This document shows positions 1-8,639 of a DNA stretch of 64,000 bases, piece by piece. The first letter of the stretch is position 1, and each line of letters opens with the position of its first letter. This stretch comes from JANQOH01 sp965200095 (GTDB taxonomy: Bacteria > Pseudomonadota > Alphaproteobacteria > UBA7887). The translations under genes were made by a program, and so were the position numbers. Where the stretch lies: contig OZ241350.1 in assembly GCA_965200095.1 (NCBI GenBank), positions 2,418,001-2,482,000 of the forward strand, given 5' to 3'. The notes below the pieces were generated by a model. The model made no database searches, was not told the origin of the DNA, and saw only the letters and a program-made list of their open reading frames with translations.

Positions 1-2
1 AG

Positions 3-425
3 GTCGCGGCGCTGAAACGCGCCGGCGTCGGGCTGTTCGTCGACCTCACCGAAGAGGACGAACTGCTGCCCTACGCCCAATGGGCGGCGCCGGCCCGGCA
101 TGAGCGCTTCCCCATCCGCGATGTCTCCATCCCCCGCTCGCACGAGCAGACCGCGGCGACGCTCGACGCCATCGACGCCCATGTCGAAGCGGGCGGGACG
201 GTCTACGTCCATTGCTGGGGCGGCGTCGGGCGCACGGGCGTCATCGTCGGGTGCTGGCTGGCCCGCCGGCGCGGGTCCGGGCGGGAAGGACTGGCGGGGC
301 TGCGGACCCTGTGGCGGACGTGCCCGAAATCGCGCATCCAGCCGCACTCGCCGCAAACCATGGAACAGGAAAAATATATTCTGCGCTGGCGCGAGGACGC
401 GGCGACGCGCGAAGGCAGGCGATGA
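3..425 (+). CDS. Protein tyrosine phosphatase-like protein (3' part)
   Basis: The gene enters from the left edge; 140 codons are visible before the TGA stop. The fragment carries HCWGGVGRTG at its residues 70-79, which matches the CX5R phosphate-binding loop of cysteine-based tyrosine and dual-specificity phosphatases, with Cys as nucleophile and Arg as phosphate ligand. The preceding segment (AGVGLFVDLTEEDEL) and the region around RFPIRDVSIP also look like this fold, where a general-acid Asp usually lies in the second stretch. It would hydrolyse a phosphoester in the cytoplasm; the substrate cannot be told from sequence. It ends 80 bp before the TPR gene. The N-terminus is outside the window. 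Confidence 0.8.
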   Translation, partial: VAALKRAGVGLFVDLTEEDELLPYAQWAAPARHERFPIRDVSIPRSHEQTAATLDAIDAHVEAGGTVYVHCWGGVGRTGVIVGCWLARRRGSGREGLAGLRTLWRTCPKSRIQPHSPQTMEQEKYILRWREDAATREGRR

Positions 426-505
426 GCCGAAGGCGGGAACGCCGGCTTGCGCGCCCCGCCGCCGCGGGGATAGGCTCCGCGCCGGACCACAAGGGGGGCT
501 TCGCG

Positions 506-1261
506 ATGGCGTCGCGGCTTGCGCTTGTTTTTCTGACCGCCGGGGTCGCGGCGTGGGCGGGGCCGGTCGCGGCGCAGTCTCCGGAATTGCGCGCCAAGCA
601 TGCATGGGTGATGCAGCTCCACGCCACCGGACACGATGCGGAAGCGGCGGAAGCGGCGCAACAGGCGCTCGACCTCGGCATCGACGAGTTCGGCGAAGAG
701 CACCCCAGCACCGCCGCGCTCATGTTCAACCTCGCCGAACTGCATGGAGTCCTCGACGAATGGCGGCAGGCGGAAGCGCTCTACCGCCGCGCCGCCGCCG
801 TGCGGGCCGCCACCCTGGGAGAAGGGCACCCCGATACCGGCGCCGCCCACGCCGGCCTCGGCAAGGCGCTCGCGCGGCAGACCCGCTACGACGAGGCCGA
901 GGCGAGCTATTGGGACGCGCTGCACACCCTCGGCGACGAAGTCGCGCGCAACGTCCACGTCATCGACGAATTGAGCCTGCGCGCCGGGCTTTACCGCGCC
1001 TGGGCGCTCTATTACCGGGCTCACGGATTCGTCGAGTCGGGCCGCCTCGGCGAAGCGGAACTGCTCTATCGCAGCGCCATTTCGGTGTTCGAATCCAATT
1101 CGACGGTGGACCGGGCGCACATCGTCTCGGCGCTCGGCCGGCGTGCGGACGTGTTGCGTCGCCTGAACCGCGGCGACGAGGCGGCGGAGCTCGAAGCGCA
1201 TGCGGAAGCCGTGCGCAAGGGTCGCGCGAGCTGTCCCGCGGGCCTCTTCGCCTTTTGCTGA
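506..1261 (+). CDS. Secreted tetratricopeptide repeat protein
   Basis: This encodes 251 residues. The ATG at 506 follows a strong AAGGGGGG ribosome site and starts a signal peptide (MASRLALVFLTAGVAAWAG, cleavage near VAAQ), so the product is probably periplasmic. The mature part contains TPR helices of the tetratricopeptide/kinesin-light-chain style: HPSTAALMFNLAELHG, then a repeat ending GEGHPDTGAAHAGLGKAL, then RYDEAEASYWDAL and a further degenerate repeat with GRLGEAELLYRSAI. TPRs mediate protein-protein contacts; no partner is indicated. The open frame extends upstream to about 212 but that part overlaps the phosphatase gene and lacks a signal peptide. The next gene starts 9 bp downstream, so the two may be cotranscribed. 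Confidence 0.75.
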   Translation: MASRLALVFLTAGVAAWAGPVAAQSPELRAKHAWVMQLHATGHDAEAAEAAQQALDLGIDEFGEEHPSTAALMFNLAELHGVLDEWRQAEALYRRAAAVRAATLGEGHPDTGAAHAGLGKALARQTRYDEAEASYWDALHTLGDEVARNVHVIDELSLRAGLYRAWALYYRAHGFVESGRLGEAELLYRSAISVFESNSTVDRAHIVSALGRRADVLRRLNRGDEAAELEAHAEAVRKGRASCPAGLFAFC

Positions 1262-1269
1262 CCGGCCGG

Positions 1270-2064
1270 ATGGAACCCGACGCCATCGACCGCGTTGCGG
1301 CGTCTCTCTTCGCCGCCAACCGCCGGGGGGAGCGTTTTCGCCCGTTGCGCGGCGTCGACTCTCCCGCGACGCTGGCGGACGCCTATCTCATTCAGGACCG
1401 CCTCTCGCGCCTGTTCGAGACCGATGGCGGCGCCGGCCCGCCGGTCGGCCACAAGATCGCGCTCACCTCGAAGGCGGTGCAAGAGCTGTGCGGCATCGAC
1501 AGCCCCGCATACGGCGCGGTGTTTTCGGCTCTCGAGAGTCCGGCCGCCGTCAGGGCGTCGGACTACCGGCGCCTCGGGCTGGAGTTCGAAGTGGCCGTGG
1601 AGATCGGGCGCGACGTTCCCGCGCAGGGAGCGCCCTGGAGCCGCGATTCCATCGCCGGTTACGTGGCGACCTGCGCGCCCGCCTTCGAGCTCATCGACGA
1701 CCGGAACGCCGATTACGACGACCTCGACGCGGCGTCGATCGTCGCCGATCGATGCTGGTGCGCCGGGGCGGTCGTCGGCGCGCGGATCGCGGACTGGCGG
1801 CGCCTCGACCTCGCCGCCGCGAAAGCGGTCCTGACATGGAACGGCGAAACCGCGGAGCGTGCGACGACCGGCGCATCGATGGGCCATCCGTTCGAGGGAC
1901 TGGCGTGGATCGCCAACCATCTGGCGGAGCGCGGCCGCACCCTCGCCAGGGGCGACATCGCGATTACCGGCAGCGCGATGAAGACGCGGTTCCCCGAACC
2001 GGGCGACGCCGCGGTCTATTCCATAGAGGGCCTGGGCGAAGTGCGTATTCGCGTCGAGGCGTAG
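1270..2064 (+). CDS. 2-keto-4-pentenoate hydratase family protein
   Basis: This is 264 residues, the usual length for the MhpD/HpaH hydratase and oxalocrotonate decarboxylase family of the fumarylacetoacetase-like superfamily. These enzymes use a divalent metal to hydrate or decarboxylate 2-keto-alkenoates from aromatic-compound degradation. Visible features are GHKIALTS near residue 59, the acidic pair in LGLEFEVAVE near residue 103 (metal-ligand position of the family), a central FELIDDRNADYDDLD segment and the C-terminal ITGS motif. The ATG at 1270 lies 9 bp after the TPR stop; the very long upstream open frame is an artefact of high GC. No other catabolic gene is nearby, so the substrate is unknown. 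It converges on lpxC with a 12-bp gap. Confidence 0.85.
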   Translation: MEPDAIDRVAASLFAANRRGERFRPLRGVDSPATLADAYLIQDRLSRLFETDGGAGPPVGHKIALTSKAVQELCGIDSPAYGAVFSALESPAAVRASDYRRLGLEFEVAVEIGRDVPAQGAPWSRDSIAGYVATCAPAFELIDDRNADYDDLDAASIVADRCWCAGAVVGARIADWRRLDLAAAKAVLTWNGETAERATTGASMGHPFEGLAWIANHLAERGRTLARGDIAITGSAMKTRFPEPGDAAVYSIEGLGEVRIRVEA

Positions 2065-2076
2065 AAGCGGCGGGGT

Positions 2077-2967
2077 TCAGGCGACCGCCGGCCGGGGAGT
2101 CCTGTCGTCGGTTTCGAGGCGCCAGTTCGCCGGGTCCGCGAACAGCGCGCGCAACACCCGGTTGTTCAGCGCATGCCCGGCGCGAACCGCCTCGACCCGC
2201 GCGACGACACGGGCGCCCGCAAGATAAAGGTCGCCCAGACAGTCGAGAACCTTGTGGCGCACGAACTCATCGGCGAAGCGCAGACCGCCGTCGTTCAGCA
2301 CCCCGTTCTCGCCAACGACGATCGAGTTATCGAGACTGCCGCCCTTCGCCAGGCCGCGGGCGCGCAGAGCCGATATCTGGCTTTCGAAGCCGAAGGTGCG
2401 CGCACGCGCGATCTCCCGCCGGAACGCGCCGTTGACCGGCGCGAACTCACGCGTTTGCGCGCCGACGGCCGGATGGTCGAAGGCGATCTCGAAACGCAGG
2501 CTCGCGCCGTCGTCCGGCAGCAGGGCGATCCGCGCCCCGTCTTCGCAGACCTCGACGGGACGGAGCACCCGGACCGTCTCACGCGCGGCGTCGAGCGTCC
2601 GCAGGCCGACACATTCGATGAGAAACACGAAAGGTTCGGCGCTGCCGTCCATCGCCGGGACTTCCGATCCGTCCAGATCGACGAACAGGTTGTCCACGCC
2701 GCACCCCCAAAGCGCCGCCATGAGATGCTCAACCGTGCGTACACGCACGCCCGGCGCCCCCTCGAGAGTGGTGGCGAAGCCCGTATCCGCGACACGGTCG
2801 TAACGCGCCGGCACTTCCGCGCCGTCGAGGTCGACACGGCGGAAAACGATTCCCGTACCGGCGGGCGCCGGGCGCAGAACCGCCTTCACCCTCTCGCCGC
2901 CATGCAGCCCGACCCCCTTGCAGTCGATCATGCGGCAGATCGTCGTTTGTCGTTCCACTCCCCCCAT
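2077..2967 (-). CDS. lpxC: UDP-3-O-acyl-N-acetylglucosamine deacetylase LpxC
   Basis: LpxC (296 aa) performs the committed step of lipid A synthesis, zinc-dependent deacetylation of UDP-3-O-acyl-GlcNAc, in the cytoplasm. The zinc-site signatures are present: TVEHLMAAL (His near 81) and FVRHKVLDCLGDL (His and Asp near 237-241). KGVGLHGG at the N-terminus and the AMDGSAEPF loop are typical. Length matches the family. It lies downstream of ftsZ on the same strand, across a 139-bp gap with no convincing terminator, the standard alphaproteobacterial position at the end of the dcw cluster. Its presence shows that the organism makes LPS. Confidence 0.97.
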   Translation of the reverse strand: MGGVERQTTICRMIDCKGVGLHGGERVKAVLRPAPAGTGIVFRRVDLDGAEVPARYDRVADTGFATTLEGAPGVRVRTVEHLMAALWGCGVDNLFVDLDGSEVPAMDGSAEPFVFLIECVGLRTLDAARETVRVLRPVEVCEDGARIALLPDDGASLRFEIAFDHPAVGAQTREFAPVNGAFRREIARARTFGFESQISALRARGLAKGGSLDNSIVVGENGVLNDGGLRFADEFVRHKVLDCLGDLYLAGARVVARVEAVRAGHALNNRVLRALFADPANWRLETDDRTPRPAVA

Positions 2968-3106
2968 CCCGGTTCGGCCGAACCCGTCGTCCCGGCGCCA
3001 TTCCGGTCGCCGCCCGCCTCCCGGCGGTTTTCTAGCAAAGTTCCGGGAGGCCGAATATCACTCTTTATTACCGATTCTTACCGGTTCCCGCCGCTCTCCC
3101 TTGCCT

Positions 3107-4606
3107 TCACGAGGGAAGCCGGCGGAGGAAATCGGGGATCTGCGGCGGTCCGTTCCGGGTTATCGGTTCGGCGTCGGCGGGCGCAGGCGGGGGCGCGGAC
3201 CCGGCGACAACCGTTTCCTCCGCGGCGACGGGAGCGCCGCGGTCCTCCGCGGCGCCGCCCTTGAGCATCCAGCGGTGGATGCCCGAACGCTTGCCGCGCG
3301 CTGCGGAGCCGGGTTCGACGCGTTCGGGTCCGGGGTCCTTTCGGGGCTCCGTCTCGCCGGAAGGGATGCGGTCGGTGTCGGGTCTGCCGGTCAGCATCGG
3401 CTCCATGCGCACCGGGGACGGCTCCGGGGCCGGCGCCGCGGCGTAGCGGGGGGCGGGGCCGCGCGGCGGTTCCCCCGCGTCGCGGACGCCCGCCGGGTCG
3501 AAGCCGACCGACGGCTCGCTCCGGCTCACGGCCTGCGCCTCCGGCGCCGCAAAACCCCCGCCCGCTCCGGCAACCCGCATTGCGGCTTCCGGAAGGCCGT
3601 CGAAGGCGCTTGCGCTGTCCTCTCCGGCGTCGCGCTCGCTTTCGTCGTCGATCCCCGTCGCGACCACGGAGACGCGGAACCGGCCGGCGAGACTTTCGTC
3701 GAAAGTGGAGCCGAAGATGAAGTTGGCGTTCGCGTCCACCTGTTCGCGGATGTGGTTGCACGCCTCGTCGACCTCGTAAAGGGTCATGTCGGAGCCGCCG
3801 GTGATATTGACGAGGACGCCGCGCGCGCCCTTGAGCGACACGTCGTCGAGCAGCGGATTGGCGATCGCGGCGCCGGCGGCGGTTTTCGCGCGTTCTTCGC
3901 CCTCGGCCTCGCCGGTGCCCATCATCGCCTTGCCCATCTCTCCCATCACCGCGCGCACGTCGGCGAAGTCGAGATTGATGAGCCCGGGCATCACCATCAG
4001 GTCGGTGACGCCGCGCACCCCCGAATGGAGCACCTCGTCGGCCATCTTGAAGGCGTCGGTCAGCGTCGTCTGTTCGTTGGCGATGCGGAACAGGTTCTGG
4101 TTCGGGATGATGATCAGCGTGTCCACCACCTTGTGCAGTTCGGCGATGCCCGCCTCGGCGATGTCCCGCCGCTTGCGCCCCTCGAAGTCGAAGGGTTTGG
4201 TCGTCACCCCGACGGTGAGGATGCCGGCGTCGCGGGCCGCCCGCGCCACCACCGGGGCCGCGCCCGTGCCCGTGCCGCCGCCCATGCCGCAGGTGACGAA
4301 CACCATGTTGCTGCCGGTGAGGTGGTCCTGGATGTTCTCCAGCGCCTCCTCCGCCGACTGCCGGCCGATGTCCGGATGCGCGCCGGCGCCGAGGCCCTGC
4401 GTGATGTTCACGCCGAGCTGAATCCGACGCTCGGTAAGCGACTGCGCCAGCGACTGCGCATCGGTATTGGCGACGATGAACTCGACGCCTTCCAGATGCG
4501 AAGTGATCATGTTGTTGACCGCGTTGCACCCCGCCCCGCCGACTCCGATGACCAGAATCTTCGGTTTGAGCTCGTGCGTCGCAGGCACGTTCAAGGTGAT
4601 GGTCAT
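3107..4606 (-). CDS. ftsZ: Cell division protein FtsZ
   Basis: FtsZ (499 aa) is the tubulin-like GTPase that forms the division ring. The GTP-binding signature GGGTGTG is at residues 109-115, and VGGAGCNAVNNM and NTDAQSL are conserved. The T7-loop region with NLDFADVRAVM supplies the catalytic Asp for the neighbouring subunit. After the globular core (to about 320) comes a long disordered linker rich in Pro, Ala, Glu and Gly, as in alphaproteobacterial FtsZ. The C-terminal peptide PQIPDFLRR is the docking site for FtsA and other partners. It is separated from ftsA by 88 bp, which may hold a separate promoter, as FtsZ is usually made in excess. Confidence 0.98.
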   Translation of the reverse strand: MTITLNVPATHELKPKILVIGVGGAGCNAVNNMITSHLEGVEFIVANTDAQSLAQSLTERRIQLGVNITQGLGAGAHPDIGRQSAEEALENIQDHLTGSNMVFVTCGMGGGTGTGAAPVVARAARDAGILTVGVTTKPFDFEGRKRRDIAEAGIAELHKVVDTLIIIPNQNLFRIANEQTTLTDAFKMADEVLHSGVRGVTDLMVMPGLINLDFADVRAVMGEMGKAMMGTGEAEGEERAKTAAGAAIANPLLDDVSLKGARGVLVNITGGSDMTLYEVDEACNHIREQVDANANFIFGSTFDESLAGRFRVSVVATGIDDESERDAGEDSASAFDGLPEAAMRVAGAGGGFAAPEAQAVSRSEPSVGFDPAGVRDAGEPPRGPAPRYAAAPAPEPSPVRMEPMLTGRPDTDRIPSGETEPRKDPGPERVEPGSAARGKRSGIHRWMLKGGAAEDRGAPVAAEETVVAGSAPPPAPADAEPITRNGPPQIPDFLRRLPS

Positions 4607-4694
4607 ATCCGGCTTTCCTTTCCTGCGTCGGTTTCCGCTACTGTTTCGCCTTCGCCGGTCCGCCGGGAGCGCTCTCGCGACTCCGGGCCCGGCA

Positions 4695-5939
4695 TCAGAA
4701 GTTCTCGCGCAGCCATCGGCCGACCCGGCCGAGGCGCGTCGGCGGACGCTGCGCCGGGCGCGTTGCGCCGGCGATGGCCTCGGACTCCCCGGCGCCCGCC
4801 GCGAGCGCCAGGCCCGCGCAGGTGGCGAAGGCCGCGCCCGCGGTGGTCTCGGTCAGCCCCCGCAACTGCCGGGGGCGCCCCAGGCGGACCGAGCGCCCGA
4901 GGACGCGCGCGGCGACCTCGCTGACGCCGTTGAGCGCGCTCGCCCCCCCGCACAGCACCACCCTGCGGCTCGCCGCGGCGTCGAGACCGGCCGCCTCCAG
5001 ACGGTCGCGCACCAGCGCGAAGGTCTCTTCCAGGCGCGGGCGGACAATCTCGATCAGGCGCGAGCGCGGCACGTGGTAAAAACCGGCTTCGGCGGCCTCG
5101 CCCAGCTCGGGCACGTCGATGAGCTCGCGGTCGTCGTCGCCGCCGGCGATCACGCTGGCGTGCATGGTCTTGATCCGCTCCGCCACCGCGGGCGCGGTGG
5201 ACAGGCCGTAGGCGAGATCGTCGGTCACCTGCGCCCCGCCCATCGGGACGCTGTCGGCGAAGACCGGCGCCCCGCCGTGGAACGCGGCGATGTCCGTGGT
5301 CCCGGCGCCCATGTCGATGCACACCGCGCCCATGGCCATTTCGTCCTCCACAAGAGCCGCGCTCGCGCTCGCATAGGCCGCCGGCAGGACCGCCCGGACA
5401 TCGAGATGGCAGCGCGCGGCGCAGGCGCGCAGCGTGCGCAACGGGCCGCGCGGCGCGCCGACGGCGTGGAATTCGGCCACCAGCCGCTCGCCGAACAGCC
5501 CCCTCGGTTCGTGAATCCCCTCCGTGCCGTCGAGCGCATAGGCGACCGGCGCGAGATGCAGAAGGTCATGGTCGTCGGGGGGCGCGTAGCGTTGCGCCTG
5601 ACCTTCGGCCTGCTCGACCTCGGCGTCGCCGACTTCGCGCCCCGCGAGTTCGACGCTCACGCCGAAGCGCTCCGAATGAAGGCGACCGCCGGAAAAATTC
5701 AGAACGACCGAACGCGCGATCTCCCCGGCCGCGGTTTCCGCCGCGTGAACGGCGTCGCGCACAGCTTCCTCCGCGGCGTCCATGTCGATGATCGCGCCGC
5801 CGCGCAGCCCCCGCGTCACCCGATGGCCGACGCCGAGGACCCGCATCACGCCCTCGCCCTCGTCCGTGGCGATGAAGCAACAGATCTTGGCGCTGCCGAT
5901 GTCCAGCGCCGCCGCCGAACCGTTCCGGTCGGCGCTCAC
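4695..5939 (-). CDS. ftsA: Cell division protein FtsA
   Basis: FtsA (414 aa) is the actin-like ATPase that tethers FtsZ to the membrane and links it to septal synthesis. Visible are the phosphate-1 motif ALDIGSAKIC at the N-terminus, MGAGTTDIA (phosphate-2), and VVLCGGASALNG (adenosine motif). The C-terminus (LGRVGRWLRENF) is the expected amphipathic membrane-targeting helix. The GTG at 5939 overlaps the ftsQ TGA by 4 bp (GTGA), which decides the start; the open frame continues far upstream only because of GC bias. Confidence 0.95.
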   Translation of the reverse strand: MSADRNGSAAALDIGSAKICCFIATDEGEGVMRVLGVGHRVTRGLRGGAIIDMDAAEEAVRDAVHAAETAAGEIARSVVLNFSGGRLHSERFGVSVELAGREVGDAEVEQAEGQAQRYAPPDDHDLLHLAPVAYALDGTEGIHEPRGLFGERLVAEFHAVGAPRGPLRTLRACAARCHLDVRAVLPAAYASASAALVEDEMAMGAVCIDMGAGTTDIAAFHGGAPVFADSVPMGGAQVTDDLAYGLSTAPAVAERIKTMHASVIAGGDDDRELIDVPELGEAAEAGFYHVPRSRLIEIVRPRLEETFALVRDRLEAAGLDAAASRRVVLCGGASALNGVSEVAARVLGRSVRLGRPRQLRGLTETTAGAAFATCAGLALAAGAGESEAIAGATRPAQRPPTRLGRVGRWLRENF

Positions 5940-6811
5940 GTCCGCGACTCCGCCGGGGCGGCGCGTCCGTCGAGACGCACCAGCACGCGGTCGTCGCCGC
6001 GCAGATCGATGCGTTCGAGTTCGGCGTCGAGGATCCCCGCCCGGCGCTGCAATTCCGTGAGTCTCGTCCAGGCGGCGGCCGGCGACCCCTCGGGCATCAG
6101 CACGTCGACCCGGTCGTCGAAGCGCAACGTCCAGCGCCGGCCGCCGACCCAGCTCGCCGCCGAAAGGCGCGCATACAGGTCCGGCGAGTCCTTCATCGCC
6201 ACGAGAAGCGACGGCAGCGCCGACGGGGCGCCGGCGCCGACGATCAGCGGCAGCCCGGCGAATCGCCCGACGCCGCTCCGGGTGAGCACGCGCCCCGCAC
6301 GGTCCACCACCCCCAGCGCGCCCCGATGTTGCCAAAGCGCCATCGGCCGCCGTTCGACAATCCGGATATGGAGAATGTCGGGCCATCGCCGCTCGACGCG
6401 CGCGGCGGCCACCCATGGATTGGCCTCGAGCCGCGCCCGCGCCTGCGCCAGGTCGATCCGCAGCAGGGGGTCGCCGCGGGCGACGCCCAGACTCTCGCGC
6501 AACGCCGCCAGGGGCGCGTGGCGCCGGCCCGCGACGAAAACCTCGTCGACCGCCAGACCGGCGGCGACGCTGGCGGCGATCGCCGCGCTCCCGGCCCGCG
6601 CGACTCCGCGCGCCGCCATGCCGGTCTTCCAGACGGCGGCGCCCGCCGCAACGACGGCCAGCAGCGCCAGCGCGCACAGCGTCCGCGGGCGCGGGCCGCG
6701 CCAGAGCCGCGCCGCCGAAGCGCGCGCCTTGCGCTTCCGCCGGGCCGGCGCCGAGTCCGCCCGGCTCTTGCGGCCGGCGCGGAACGACGTCAGGCGAGTC
6801 AGGCGCGACAT
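5936..6811 (-). CDS. ftsQ: Cell division protein FtsQ
   Basis: FtsQ (291 aa) is a bitopic membrane protein of the FtsQBL complex that regulates septal peptidoglycan synthesis. A basic cytoplasmic N-terminus of about 45 residues (RKSRADSAPARRKRKARASA) precedes one hydrophobic segment near residues 45-62. The POTRA domain follows (VDEVFVAGRRHAPLAALRESLGV, then LRIDLAQARARLEANPWV), then the beta domain (RWPDILHIRIVERRPMALW). The start at 6811 overlaps ddl by 13 bp. No ftsB is present in the window; it is normally unlinked in alphaproteobacteria. Confidence 0.92.
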   Translation of the reverse strand: MSRLTRLTSFRAGRKSRADSAPARRKRKARASAARLWRGPRPRTLCALALLAVVAAGAAVWKTGMAARGVARAGSAAIAASVAAGLAVDEVFVAGRRHAPLAALRESLGVARGDPLLRIDLAQARARLEANPWVAAARVERRWPDILHIRIVERRPMALWQHRGALGVVDRAGRVLTRSGVGRFAGLPLIVGAGAPSALPSLLVAMKDSPDLYARLSAASWVGGRRWTLRFDDRVDVLMPEGSPAAAWTRLTELQRRAGILDAELERIDLRGDDRVLVRLDGRAAPAESRT

Positions 6812-7710
6812 CGGGCGTCCTCCACCATCCAGGCCACGAGATCGGGATAGGAAATCCCCGCCTGCGCCGCCACGGCCGGAACCAGCGACCCGGGAGTCAT
6901 CCCGGGCTGGGTATTGATCTCGAGCAGCCGCAGCCCCGCGCCGCCCGGCGCATCGTCGTAACGGAAGTCGGCGCGCGTCACCCCGGCGCAGCCGAGGGCG
7001 CGGTGGGCGCGCTCGGCATGGTCCAGCGCCGCCGCGTAATCCGCCTCCGCCATGGGCGCGGGCGCGAGATAGCGGGCCTCGCCCCGGGTGTATTTCGACC
7101 TGTAGTCGTAGAAGCCGTCGCGGGGCCGGATTTCGAGCGCGCCGAGGGCGCAGCCGTCCTTCACCGCGACGGTGATCTCGCGGCCCGGCACGTAAGCTTC
7201 CACAAGCACCGTCTCGCCCCAGGCCCAGCGCCGGTCGGCGAGCGGCGGATCGTCCTCGCCGACGATCGCGACATCGATGCTGGAGCCCTCGTTGCAGGGT
7301 TTGACCACATAGGGACGCGGCAGCGGATCGCCGGCGCACAGCGCGTCGCGGCTCATCGACCGCCCCTCCGCCACGGGAATCCCGGCGGCGGCGAACAGGC
7401 GTTTGGCGGTCGGCTTGTCCATCGCCAGCGCCGAGGCGAGGACGCCCGAATGAGTGCACGGCAGGTCGAGCAGCGCGCACAACCCCTGCATACAGCCGTC
7501 CTCGCCCCAGCGGCCGTGCAGGGCGTTGAACGCGATGTCGATATGGGGGCGGAGCTCCGCAAGACGCAGCGCCGCGTCGGAGCCGACATCGACCGCGAGC
7601 GCGTCCACGCCGCGCTCGCGCAGCGCCGCGACAACCGCCGCGCCGCTGACCAGCGAGACATCGCGTTCGGCCGACCGACCGCCCATGAGAACCGCGACGC
7701 GCATGTTCAC
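6799..7710 (-). CDS. ddl: D-alanine--D-alanine ligase
   Basis: Ddl (303 aa) is an ATP-grasp enzyme that joins two D-alanines for the peptidoglycan stem. Motifs are VLMGGRSAERDVSL at the N-terminus, the glycine-rich loop PCNEGSSIDV, and the metal/ATP site RLLEINTQPGMT near the C-terminus. The GTG at 7710 overlaps the murB stop (GTGA) and sits 7 bases from a GGAGG, so it is preferred over the in-frame ATG at 7704, which would be 13 bases from the same site. Placement between murB and ftsQ is typical for alphaproteobacteria. Confidence 0.95.
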   Translation of the reverse strand: MNMRVAVLMGGRSAERDVSLVSGAAVVAALRERGVDALAVDVGSDAALRLAELRPHIDIAFNALHGRWGEDGCMQGLCALLDLPCTHSGVLASALAMDKPTAKRLFAAAGIPVAEGRSMSRDALCAGDPLPRPYVVKPCNEGSSIDVAIVGEDDPPLADRRWAWGETVLVEAYVPGREITVAVKDGCALGALEIRPRDGFYDYRSKYTRGEARYLAPAPMAEADYAAALDHAERAHRALGCAGVTRADFRYDDAPGGAGLRLLEINTQPGMTPGSLVPAVAAQAGISYPDLVAWMVEDARCRA

Positions 7711-8639
7711 CGCGGCGCCTCCGTCCGGCGGCAACGCCGGCCGACGCGGCGGATCTCCCATTCCAGGCGCACGCCCGTCGTCTCGAACACCCGCCGGCGC
7801 ACGATCTCGCCGAGGTCTTCGATCTCCGCCGCCGTCGCCGCTCCGGTATTGACGAGGAAATTGGCGTGGCGCCGCGATATTTCGGCCGCCCCGTTGCGGA
7901 GGCCGCGGCATCCCGCCCGGTCGATGAGCTCCCAGGCCTTGTTTCCCGGCGGGTTGGCGAAGGTGCTGCCGCCGGTACGGGCGCGGATCGGCTGCGACGC
8001 CTCGCGCTGCGCCGCGATGGCGGCCATGCGCTCGCACGCGGCGCCGGCGCGATCCGGCGTCCCGCGCAGGGTCGCCGCGACGCAAATCCAGCCTTCCGGC
8101 AAGCTCGAACGGCGATATCCGAAATCGATGTCGGCCGCCTCGAGGCGTCGCGCTCCGCCGCGTTCGTCGAGGACTTCGACCGACTCGACGATATCGCCGA
8201 TCTCGCATCCATAGGCGCCGGCGTTCATGCGGACGGCGCCGCCGATCGAACCGGGGACGCCGCTGAGAAATTCGAGGCCGGCGACGCCGGCGGCCGCCGC
8301 CGCGCGGGCCACCGAGACATCGGCGGCCGCCGCGCCGCAACGGACCCGGTCGCCCTCTACCGAAATCCCGGCGAACGGACGCCCGAGGCGGACCGCGACG
8401 CCGTCTATCCCGCCGTCGCGGATCAATATGTTGGAGCACAGACCGAGGACCGTAACCGGCGCCGAACACGGACGGCCGGCAAGCAGCGCGCTCAGGTCCT
8501 CGCGATCCGCCGGCTCGAACAACACTTCCGCCGGCCCGCCCACCCGCAGCCAGGCGTAGGGGTAGAGCGGAACCGCGGCGCGCCGTCGGCCGCGCAGACA
8601 CGGCAACCGGTCCAGGAGCGCGGCGCACGCAGCTGTCAT
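7707..8639 (-). CDS. murB: UDP-N-acetylenolpyruvoylglucosamine reductase MurB
   Basis: MurB (310 aa) is the FAD- and NADPH-dependent reductase that makes UDP-MurNAc. The FAD-binding signatures WLRVGGPAEVLFEP and LGLCSNILIRDGG are present, followed by SGVPGSIGGAVRMNAGAYG. The GGSTFANPPGNKAWELID segment contains the active-site serine that protonates the substrate. The absence of the extra Tyr-loop region of E. coli MurB suggests the type II form. The ATG overlaps murC by 4 bp (ATGA). Confidence 0.95.
   Translation of the reverse strand: MTAACAALLDRLPCLRGRRRAAVPLYPYAWLRVGGPAEVLFEPADREDLSALLAGRPCSAPVTVLGLCSNILIRDGGIDGVAVRLGRPFAGISVEGDRVRCGAAAADVSVARAAAAAGVAGLEFLSGVPGSIGGAVRMNAGAYGCEIGDIVESVEVLDERGGARRLEAADIDFGYRRSSLPEGWICVAATLRGTPDRAGAACERMAAIAAQREASQPIRARTGGSTFANPPGNKAWELIDRAGCRGLRNGAAEISRRHANFLVNTGAATAAEIEDLGEIVRRRVFETTGVRLEWEIRRVGRRCRRTEAPR

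Noticed and set aside
100..1269. Upstream part of a 654-codon open frame ending in the hydratase
   Set aside because: It overlaps the phosphatase and TPR genes in another frame and has no similarity; the hydratase begins at 1270.
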